Program-made: the position numbers and the translations under genes
Shown here: piece by piece, positions 47,540-55,383 of the stretch
Layout of the letters: every line of letters begins with the position of its first letter
How positions within the stretch are numbered: position 1 is the stretch's first letter
The notes under the pieces: generated by a model
The model's input: only the letters and a program-made list of their open reading frames with translations
What the model was told of the DNA's origin: nothing
The model's database searches: none
Origin: Triglochin maritima
Lineage: Eukaryota; Streptophyta; Magnoliopsida; Alismatales; Juncaginaceae
Length of the DNA: 64,000 bases
Direction: 5' to 3'
Assembly: GCA_963682175.1 (NCBI GenBank)
Contig: OY821771.1
Span: 24,386,201-24,450,200, forward strand

Positions 47540-49862
47540 TCAGAGAGAGGAGTGAGAAGGAGAGAGCGCGGGGCAACAAGAGAGTGGAAAACAAGGAGAA
47601 GGAGGGGGAGAGAGGGAAGGAAATGGGGAAACAAGGAGAGAGGGAGAGACGGAGGGAGAGAGCTAGAAGGAGAAGGAGAGAGAGGAGAGGTGGACAGAGG
47701 GGGAGAGAGTGAGAAGGGCAAGGAGAGAGGGAGGAGAGATGGAGAAGTAGAGAGAACAATAGAGAAGGAGAGCGATAAGGAGCGAAACGGAGAAGGGGAG
47801 AGAGTGAATTAGAGCGAGAAGTGGAGAGAGGAGAGAGAAGGAGACTGTGAATGAAGGAAAAGGAGAGAGACATAGAGAAGGAGAGAGGGCGAGGGAGTCG
47901 GTAAGTGAGCTCGACGGAGAAAGACTAGGAGAAGGAGAGAGAGAAGGAAGAGGAGACTGGAAGGGAAGGAGAGAAGGAAAGAGGGAGGGAGAAGTAGAGA
48001 CAAAAGGTAAGGAGAGAGAGAAATAGAGAGAAGGAGAAGGGGGAGAGACAAGGAGAACGAGAGGAGTGAGAGAGAGTGAAGGCGACGGAGAGGAAAAGAA
48101 AAAGGAGGAGGAGGAGAGAGAAGGACAAGCGAAGCAGGAGGAGAGAGATGAGAGAAAGAGAAGGAGGGAGGAGAAGGAGACGAGAAGGAGAAGGAGAGAG
48201 AGGACAAGGAGAGAAGAATAAGGTGACACAGAGAGAAGGAGAAGGGGAGAGTAGATAAGGAGTGAGAGGGGAGGACAATGGGGGTGAGAGGGGAGGAGAG
48301 CGAGAAGGAGACGAGGAGAGGAGGGACAGGGGAGGAGGAGGAGGAGGAGAGAGAAGGAAAGAGAGAGAAGAAGGAGGAGAGCGAGAGAGTACGATAGAGT
48401 GAGAGAGGAGGGGAGAGAGAGATGGACAAGGAGAGAGAAGTAGAGGGAGAGGGAGGAGGGAAGGAGACGGAGAGAGGGAGAAGAGCGGAGATGGGAAGGA
48501 GAAGGAGAGAGAGGGAAGATAAGAGAAGCAAGAGGAGAAGGCAAGCGAGGGAGAGAGAGACAAGAGAGAGAAGGAGAAGGAAAAGGGGAAAGAGAAGGAG
48601 GGGTATTGAAGTAGAGGAGAAGGAGAGAGAGGGAAGGAGATTGAAGACGAAGAGTGAAGGATAAGGAGAGAGAAGACAGAAGATAGAAGGGAAGAGAGAA
48701 TCAGAGAGAGGAGTGAGAAGGAGAGAGCGCGGGGCAACAAGAGAGTGGAAAACAAGGAGAAGGAGGGGGGAGAGAGAGAAGGAAATGGGGAAACAAGGAG
48801 AGAGGGAGAGACGGAGGGAGAGAGCTAGAAGGAGAAGGAGAGAGAGGAGAGGTGGACAGAGGGGGAGAGAGTGAGAAGGGCAAGGAGAGAGGGAGGAGAG
48901 ATGGAGAAGTAGAGAGAACAATAGAGAAGGAGAGCGATAAGGAGCGAAACGGAGAAGGGGAGAGAGTGAATTAGAGCGAGAAGTGGAGAGAGGAGAGAGA
49001 AGGAGACTGTGAATGAAGGAAAAGGAGAGAGACATAGAGAAGGAGAGAGGGCGAGGGAGTCGGTAAGTGAGCTAGACGGAGAAAGACAAGGAGAAGGAGA
49101 GAGAGAAGGAAGAGGAGACTGGAAGGGAAGGAGAGAAGGAAAGAGGGAGGGAGAAGTAGAGACAAAAGGTAAGGAGAGAGAGAAATACAGAGAAGGAGAA
49201 GGGGGAGAGACAAGGAGAACGAGAGGAGTGAGAGAGAGTGAAGGCGACTGAGAGAAAAAGAAAAGGGAGGAGGAGGAGAGAGAAGGACAAGCGAAGCAGG
49301 AGGAGGGAGATGAGAGAAAGAGAAGGAGGGAGGAGAAGGAGACGAGAAGGAGAAGGAGAGAGAGGACAAGGAGAGAAGAATAAGGTCACACAGGGAGAAG
49401 GAGAAGGGGAGAGTAGATAAGGAGTGAGAGGGGAGGACAATGGGGGTGAGAGGGGAGGAGAGCGAGAAGGAGACGAGGAGAGGAGGGACAGGGGAGGAGG
49501 AGGAGGAGGAGAGAGAAGGAAAGAGAGAGAAGAAGGAGGAGAGCGAGAGAGTACGATAGAGTGAGAGAGGAGGGGAGAGAGAGATGGACAAGGAGAGAGA
49601 AGTAGAGGGAGAGGGAGGAGGGAAGGAGACGGAGAGAGGGAGAAGAGCGGAGATGGGAAGGAGAAGGAGAGAGAGGGAAGATAAGAGAAGCAAGAGGAGA
49701 AGGCAAGCGAGGGAGAGAGAGACAAGAGAGAGAAGGAGAAGGAAAAGGGGAAAGAGAAGGAGGGGTATTGAAGTAGAGGAGAAGGAGAGAGAGGGAAGGA
49801 CGTTGAAGACGAAGAGTGAAGGATAAGGAGAGAGAAGACAGAAGATAGAAGGGAAGAGAGAA
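47540..49862 (+). repeat. Two-unit higher-order repeat, copy 1 (2,323 bases)
   Basis: Units at 47540 and 48701 alternate in type. The first has AAGGTGACACAGAG (48221) and AGCTCGACGG with GACTAGG (near 47909). The second has GGTCACACAGGGAG (49383), AAATACAGAG (near 49184), a GACTGAGAG change (near 49247) and GGACGTTGAAG near its end (49798). Most of these recur 2,323 bases later. The last one also occurs 2,323 bases earlier, at the end of the preceding unit (47475). Confidence 0.83.
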
Positions 49863-52185
49863 TCAGAGAGAGGAGTGAGAAGGAGAGAGCGCGGGGCAAC
49901 AAGAGAGTGGAAAACAAGGAGAAGTAGGGGGAGAGAGGGAAGGAAATGGGGAAACAAGGAGAGAGGGAGAGACGGAGGGAGAGAGCTAGAAGGAGAAGGA
50001 GAGAGAGGAGAGGTGGACAGAGGGGGAGAGAGTGAGAAGGGCAAGGAGAGAGGGAGGAGAGATGGAGAAGTAGAGAGAACAATAGAGAAGGAGAGCGATA
50101 AGGAGCGAAACGGAGAAGGGGAGAGAGTGAATTAGAGCGAGAAGGGGAGAGAGGAGAGAGAAGGAGACTGTGAATGAAGGAAAAGGAGAGAGACATAGAG
50201 AAGGAGAGAGGGCGAGGGAGTCGGTAAGTGAGCTCGACGGAGAAAGACTAGGAGAAGGAGAGAGAGAAGGAAGAGGAGACTGGAAGGGAAGGAGAGAAGG
50301 AAAGAGGGAGGGAGAAGTAGAGACAAAAGGTAAGGAGAGAGAGAAATAGAGAGAAGGAGAAGGGGGAGAGACAAGGAGAACGAGAGGAGTGAGAGAGAGT
50401 GAAGGCGACGGAGAGGAAAAGAAAAAGGAGGAGGAGGAGAGAGAAGGACAAGCGAAGCAGGAGGAGAGAGATGAGAGAAAGAGAAGGAGGGAGGAGAAGG
50501 AGACGAGAAGGAGAAGGAGAGAGAGGACAAGGAGAGAAGAATAAGGTGACACAGAGAGAAGGAGAAGGGGAGAGTAGATAAGGAGTGAGAGGGGAGGACA
50601 ATGGGGGTGAGAGGGGAGGAGAGCGAGAAGGAGACGAGGAGAGGAGGGACAGGGGAGGAGGAGGAGGAGGAGAGAGAAGGAAAGAGAGAGAAGAAGGAGG
50701 AGAGCGAGAGAGTACGATAGAGTGAGAGAGGAGGGGAGAGAGAGATGGACAAGGAGAGAGAAGTAGAGGGAGAGGGAGGAGGGAAGGAGACGGAGAGAGG
50801 GAGAAGAGCGGAGATGGGAAGGAGAAGGAGAGAGAGGGAAGATAAGAGAAGCAAGAGGAGAAGGCAAGCGAGGGAGAGAGAGACAAGAGAGAGAAGGAGA
50901 AGGAAAAGGGGAAAGAGAAGGAGGGGTATTGAGGTAGAGGAGAAGGAGAGAGAGGGAAGGAGATTGAAGACGAAGAGTGAAGGATAAGGAGAGAGAAGAC
51001 AGAAGATAGAAGGGAAGAGAGAATCAGAGAGAGGAGTGAGAAGGAGAGAGCGCGGGGCAACAAGAGAGTGGAAAACAAGGAGAAGGAGGGGGGAGAGAGA
51101 GAAGGAAATGGGGAAACAAGGAGAGAGGGAGAGACGGAGGGAGAGAGCTAGAAGGAGAAGGAGAGAGAGGAGAGGTGGACAGAGGGGGAGAGAGTGAGAA
51201 GGGCAAGGAGAGAGGGAGGAGAGATGGAGAAGTAGAGAGAACAATAGAGAAGGAGAGCGATAAGGAGCGAAACGGAGAAGGGGAGAGAGTGAATTAGAGC
51301 GAGAAGTGGAGAGAGGAGAGAGAAGGTGACTGTGAATGAAGGAAAAGGAGAGAGACATAGAGAAGGAGAGAGGGCGAGGGAGTCGGTAAGTGAGCTAGAC
51401 GGAGAAAGACAAGGAGAAGGAGAGAGAGAAGGAAGAGGAGACTGGAAGGGAAGGAGAGAAGGAAAGAGGGAGGGAGAAGTAGAGACAAAAGGTAAGGAGA
51501 GAGAGAAATACAGAGAAGGAGAAGGGGGAGAGACAAGGAGAACGAGAGGAGTGAGAGAGAGTGAAAGCGACTGAGAGGAAAAGAAAAGGGAGGAGGAGGA
51601 GAGAGAAGGACAAGCGAAGCAGGAGGAGGGAGATGAGAGAAAGAGAAGGAGGGAGGAGAAGGAGACGAGAAGGAGAAGGAGAGAGAGGACAAGGAGAGAA
51701 GAATAAGGTCACACAGGGAGAAGGAGAAGGGGAGAGTAGATAAGGAGTGAGAGGGGAGGACAATGGGGGTGAGAGGGGAGGAGAGCGAGAAGGAGACGAG
51801 GAGAGGAGGGACAGGGGAGGAGGAGGAGGAGGAGAGAGAAGGAAAGAGAGAGAAGAAGGAGGAGAGCGAGAGAGTACGATAGAGTGAGAGAGGAGGGGAG
51901 AGAGAGATGGACAAGGAGAGAGAAGTAGAGGGAGAGGGAGGAGGGAAGGAGACGGAGAGAGGGAGAAGAGCGGAGATGGGAAGGTGAAGGAGAGAGAGGG
52001 AAGAGAAGAGAAGCAAGAGGAGAAGGCAAGCGAGGGAGAGAGAGACAAGAGAGAGAAGGAGAAGGAAAAGGGGAAAGAGAAGGAGGGGTATTGAAGTAGA
52101 GGAGAAGGAGAGAGAGGGAAGGAGATTGAAGACGAAGAGTGAAGGATAAGGAGAGAGAAGACAGAAGATAGAAGGGAAGAGAGAA
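49863..52185 (+). repeat. Two-unit higher-order repeat, copy 2 (2,323 bases)
   Basis: Units at 49863 and 51024. The first repeats AAGGTGACACAGAG (50544) and AGCTCGACGG; the second repeats GGTCACACAGGGAG (51706), AAATACAGAG (near 51507) and GACTGAGAG (near 51570). A half copy follows, with the GTGACAC marker at 52868 in the unit at 52186. The next unit, at 53348, carries the retro-insertion and does not show the second-type markers. Confidence 0.83.
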
Positions 52186-53829
52186 TCAGAGAGAGGAGTG
52201 AGAAGGAGAGAGCGCGGGGCAACAAGAGAGTGGAAAACAAGGAGAAGGAGGGGAGAGAGAGAGAAGGAAATGGGGAAACAAGGAGAGAGGGAGAGACGGA
52301 GGGAGAGAGCTAGAAGGAGAAGGAGAGAGAGGAGAGGTGGACAGAGGGGGAGAGAGTGAGAAGGGCAAGGAGAGAGGGAGGAGAGATGGAGAAGTAGAGA
52401 GAACAATAGAGAAGGAGAGCGATAAGGAGCGAAACGGAGAAGGGGAGAGAGTGAATTAGAGCGAGAAGTGGAGAGAGGAGAGAGAAGGAGACTGTGAATG
52501 AACGAAAAGGAGAGAGACATAGAGAAGGAGAGAGGGCGAGGGAGTCGGTAAGTGAGCTAGACGGAGAAAGACAAGGAGAAGGAGAGAGAGAAGGAAGAGG
52601 AGACTGGAAGGGAAGGAGAGAAGGAAAGAGGGAGGGAGAAGTAGAGCCAAAAGGTAAGGAGAGAGAGAAATAGAGAGAAGGAGAAGGGGGAGAGACAAGG
52701 AGAACGAGAGGAGTGAGAGAGAGTGAAGGCGACGGAGAGGAAAAGAAAAAGGAGGAGGAGGAGAGAGAAGGACAAGCGAAGCAGGAGGAGAGAGATGAGA
52801 GAAAGAGAAGGAGGGAGGAGAAGGAGACGAGAAGGAGAAGGAGAGAGAGGACAAGGAGAGAAGAATAAGGTGACACAGAGAGAAGGAGAAGGGGAGAGTA
52901 GATAAGGAGTGAGAGGGGAGGACAATGGGGGTGAGAGGGGAGGAGAGCGAGAAGGAGACGAGGAGAGGAGGGACAGGGGAGGAGGAGGAGGAGGAGAGAG
53001 AAGGAAAGAGAGAGAAGAAGGAGGAGAGCGAGAGAGTACGATAGAGTGAGAGAGGAGGGGAGAGAGAGATGGACAAGGAGAGAGAAGTAGAGGGAGAGGG
53101 AGGAGGGAAGGAGACGGAGAGAGGGAGAAGAGCGGAGATGGGAAGGAGAAGGAGAGAGAGGGAAGATAAGAGAAGCAATAGGAGAAGGCAAGCGAGGGAG
53201 AGAGAGACAAGAGAGAGAAGGAGAAGGAAAAGGGGAAAGAGAAGGAGGGGTATTGAAGTAGAGGAGAAGGAGAGAGAGGGAAGGAGATTGAAGACGAAGA
53301 GTGAAGGATAAGGAGAGAGAAGACAGAAGATAGAAGGGAAGAGAGAATCAGAGAGAGGAGTGAGAAGGAGAGAGCGCGGGGCAACAAGAGAGTGGAAAAC
53401 AAGGAGAAGGAGGGGGGAGAGAGAGAAGGAAATGGGGAAACAAGGAGAGAGGGAGAGACGGAGGGAGAGAGGTAGAAGGAGAAGGAGAGAGAGGAGAGGT
53501 GGACAGAGGGGGAGAGAGTGAGAAGGGCAAGGAGAGAGGGAGGAGAGATGGAGAAGTAGAGAGAACAATAGAGAAGGAGAGCGATAAGGAGCGAAACGGA
53601 GAAGGGGAGAGAGTGAATTAGAGCGAGAAGTGGAGAGAGGAGAGAGAAGGAGACTGTGAATGAAGGAAAAGGAGAGAGACATAGAGAAGGAGAGAGGGCG
53701 AGGGAGTCGGTAAGTGAGCTAGACGGAGAAAGACAAGGAGAAGGAGAGAGAGAAGGAAGAGGAGACTGGAAGGGAAGGAGAGAAGGAAAGAGGGAGGGAG
53801 AAGTAGAGACAAAAGGTAAGGAGAGAGAG

Positions 53830-53843
53830 AAATAGAGAGAAGG
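53830..53843 (+). repeat. Target-site duplication, 5' copy
   Basis: AAATAGAGAGAAGG, the normal satellite sequence at this point of the monomer (compare 639-652 in the reference region), directly abutting the first base of the insertion. The 3' copy is at 54714-54727, with its leading AAA merged into the poly(A) run. Confidence 0.9.
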
Positions 53844-53845
53844 TT

Positions 53846-54466
53846 GCACCAATAGGAGTGGAGATAAGTGCCAAGGACAAGGCTGGCCTAGTGGAGGGTA
53901 GAAATAGCAAGGGTGAGTGCACCTTTCCGTTGCATGCACAAGAGGAAAGGGCCCAACCAATAGGAGGCAAGGTAAGTGGGCATGGGGATGTAAGTGGACC
54001 ACATGGTATTTGTGAGGATTTTGTGCATGGTTTGCATGGGAAACCAAGTACAAAAAACGTGGGAGATATAGTGCATAATGGAGTGCACAATGAAGGAATA
54101 TTTGAGGAAAAATTACATAGTAACCCTTGCGCGAGGAATAGGTTGCGATCCCCTCCTCCACTGGTGGACCTGAGCGAAATATCACCCGAGTTAACATTTA
54201 AAGGAGTTCGAGAGGCCGCGCTCAGGCAACTACAAGGGGCGGAGCCGGGCGATGATCCGACACAGAGTGACATTGAAGATACGACACTAATGGGACTACA
54301 ACCTGCAGATTTCATGCGTCTAAAGAAGAAGTATGGAAATGAGAGGACCTATAATGACAAGATATGGGACGATGATTCTGATGATATGGACGTGAGTGGA
54401 TCTCGACATTCTATGGGATCCCACAAAAAGAAGTCGAAGAAGAAGAAAGGCAAAGGACGGAGATGA
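53846..54466 (+). CDS. C-terminal part of an unrecognised protein, 5'-truncated
   Basis: Open frame ending at TGA (54464-54466). There is no credible start. GTG at 53858 is only an alternative codon, and the first in-frame ATG is at 54290, residue 145 counted from that GTG. The frame is open leftwards across the junction into satellite DNA as far as a TAG at 53804, so the true N-terminus was lost on insertion. Residue numbers below count from 53858. Residues 37-80 are rich in Gly, His and Val (GHGDVSGPHG, VHGLHGK, VHNGVHNEG). A Pro-containing linker, RSPPPLVDLSE, is near 97-107, followed by a likely helical stretch near 113-127. An acidic patch, DDDSDDMD, is at 171-178. The C-terminus is a Lys/Arg tail, HKKKSKKKKGKGRR, at 189-202, which could bind nucleic acid or act as a nuclear signal. 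I see no reverse transcriptase, endonuclease, RNase H or CCHC knuckle. It could be the end of a LINE ORF or a host protein. Confidence 0.6.
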   Translation, partial: APIGVEISAKDKAGLVEGRNSKGECTFPLHAQEERAQPIGGKVSGHGDVSGPHGICEDFVHGLHGKPSTKNVGDIVHNGVHNEGIFEEKLHSNPCARNRLRSPPPLVDLSEISPELTFKGVREAALRQLQGAEPGDDPTQSDIEDTTLMGLQPADFMRLKKKYGNERTYNDKIWDDDSDDMDVSGSRHSMGSHKKKSKKKKGKGRR

Positions 54467-54702
54467 GAACTACCACGACGCATAAAGGATTTTCTTTAAT
54501 GCTTTAGCGTGTATGGCACTTGTGTAGGGACGTCGTAGGACTCATTGTTAGAATAGAGTGAGTCGATGTAACGTGTTACGTGTGAGATACGAGCTGCCCA
54601 TTCCGGGCAACTCCTAGTACCAAATGTATGCTCCTTTTGCTTGTACTTTATTGAAGCGTCAATAAAATTAGCGGCTCCGCTGAGTCCGCCCTTTTATCTT
54701 GC
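54467..54702 (+). other. 3' UTR of the retro-inserted transcript
   Basis: 236 bases between the stop codon and the poly(A) run, of mixed composition, with no open frame worth noting. It contains two short inverted repeats: GTAAC/GTTAC near 54568-54579 (loop GT) and AGCGG/CCGCT at 54670-54681 (loop CT). The second lies just downstream of the AATAAA signal. Some LINE enzymes recognise a 3' hairpin in their RNA; whether these short stems matter is unknown. Confidence 0.7.
54661..54666 (+). promoter_or_regulatory. Polyadenylation signal AATAAA
   Basis: A canonical AATAAA hexamer 36 bases before the first A of the poly(A) run, at or slightly beyond the usual upper spacing. It sets the + strand as the sense strand of the inserted transcript and shows that the copied RNA was a polymerase II type, cleaved and polyadenylated RNA. 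Confidence 0.8.
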
Positions 54703-54716
54703 AAAAAAAAAAAAAA
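54703..54716 (+). other. Poly(A) tract at the 3' end of the insertion
   Basis: Fourteen consecutive A after CTTGC; the last three can equally belong to the target-site duplication. No longer A run occurs elsewhere in the window. It is uninterrupted, which fits a recent insertion. Confidence 0.92.
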
Positions 54717-54727
54717 TAGAGAGAAGG
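54714..54727 (+). repeat. Target-site duplication, 3' copy
   Basis: An exact copy of AAATAGAGAGAAGG; the satellite then continues with AGATGGGGGAGAG, in phase. The first three A cannot be separated from the poly(A) tail, so the duplication is at least 11 and at most 14 bases. Nothing is lost from the target, which argues for one clean insertion. Confidence 0.9.
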
Positions 54728-55383
54728 AGATGGGGGAGAGACAAGGAGAACGAGAGGAGTGAGAGAGAGTGAAGGCGACGGAGAGGAAAAGAAAAGGGAG
54801 GAGGAGGAGAGAGAAGGACAAGCGAAGCAGGAGGAGGGAGATGAGAGAAAGAGAAGGAGGGAGGAGAAGGAGACGAGAAGGAGAAGGAGAGAGAGGACAA
54901 GGAGAGAAGAATAAGGTCACACAGAGAGAAGGAGAAAGGGAGAGTAGATAAGGAGTGAGAGGGGAGGACAATGGGGGTGAGAGGGGAGGAGAGCGAGAAG
55001 GAGACGAGGAGAGGAGGGACAGGGGAGGAGGAGGAGGAGAGAGAAGGAAAGAGAGAGAAGAAGGAGGAGAGCGAGAGAGTACGATAGAGTGAGAGAGGAG
55101 GGGAGAGAGAGATGGACAAGGAGAGAGAAGTAGAGGGAGAGGGAGGAGGGAAGGAGACGGAGAGAGGGAGAAGAGCGGAGATGGGAAGGAGAAGGAGAGA
55201 GAGGGAAGATAAGAGAAGCAATAGGAGAAGGCAAGCGAGGGAGAGAGAGACAAGAGAGAGAAGGAGAAGGAAAAGGGGAAAGAGAAGGAGGGGTATTGAA
55301 GTAGAGGAGAAGGAGAGAGAGGGAAGGAGATTGAAGACGAAGAGTGAAGGATAAGGAGAGAGAAGATAGAAGGGAAGAGAGAA

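Larger units (their letters stand above)
34576..53347 (+). repeat. Diverged satellite block (units about 1,138-1,181 bases)
   Basis: Unit lengths are 1159, 1154, 1138, 1164, 1147, 1137, 1473, 1161, 1162, 1181, 1088, 1161, 1162, 1161, 1162 and 1162. Relative to the left block these units carry the 8-base stretch beside GGGGGAGA. They have a shorter (GA)n run before ACAAGAG and, in many units, a 7-base CAGAAGA insertion upstream of the landmark. AGGGGAGAGAGTG often replaces AGGGTAGAGAGTG. Point substitutions between neighbours are clearly more frequent than in the left block. No gene is seen. Confidence 0.88.
1..53843 (+). repeat. Purine-strand satellite array, part left of the retro-insertion
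   Basis: Uninterrupted head-to-tail tandem repeat in a single orientation. The landmark TCAGAGAGAGGAGTGAG recurs at 174, 1320, 2466, 3612, 4758, 5904, 7050, 8184, 9333, 10479, 11625, 12759, 13897, 15042, 16196, 17342, 18488, 19634, 20782, 21927, 23073, 24219, 25373, 26519, 27665, 28811, 29965, 31111, 32270, 33424, 34576, 35735, 36889, 38027, 39191, 40338, 41475, 42948, 44109, 45271, 46452, 47540, 48701, 49863, 51024, 52186 and 53348. The + strand is about 91% purine by hand count in one unit. There are no inverted units and no spacers between units. I see no gene in it. The long frames on both strands are low-complexity (Ser/Leu/Pro on −, Arg/Glu/Gly on +), recur once per unit, and change frame whenever a unit gains or loses a base, so they are not under coding constraint. 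A satellite of this monomer length is not one I can name. Confidence 0.97.
53844..54713 (+). mobile_element. 5'-truncated poly(A) retro-insertion (LINE 3' end or mRNA retrocopy)
   Basis: The only non-satellite DNA in the window. Seen directly: an abrupt change to mixed composition at TTGCACC (53844), an open reading frame to 54466, a 3' UTR, AATAAA at 54661, a poly(A) run from 54703, and a 14-base duplication of satellite target on both sides. Known biology: target-site duplication plus 3' poly(A) plus a missing 5' end is the product of target-primed reverse transcription by a LINE-type enzyme. Inference: the source RNA is either a non-LTR element's own transcript or a host mRNA copied in trans. 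There is no reverse transcriptase or endonuclease motif in the 870 bases kept, so the two cannot be told apart here. The reading frame is undamaged and the duplications are exact, so the insertion is probably young. Confidence 0.9.

Noticed and set aside
53858..53860. GTG as the start of the insert's ORF
   Set aside because: Eukaryotic translation rarely uses GTG, and the frame is open upstream through the junction to 53804. Loss of the true start by 5' truncation is more likely.
52557..54197. 546-residue − strand frame spanning satellite and insert
   Set aside because: It is a chimera of antisense insert and polypyrimidine satellite strand, created by the insertion.
53719..54315. 198-residue Cys/Ser-rich frame on the − strand across the insertion
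   Set aside because: It is antisense to the poly(A)-defined transcript and runs from the insert into satellite DNA, so it is a shadow of the + strand frame.
53844..54713. LTR retrotransposon or DNA transposon
   Set aside because: There are no terminal repeats, direct or inverted, at the ends. The poly(A) tail and 11-14-base target duplication fit target-primed reverse transcription.
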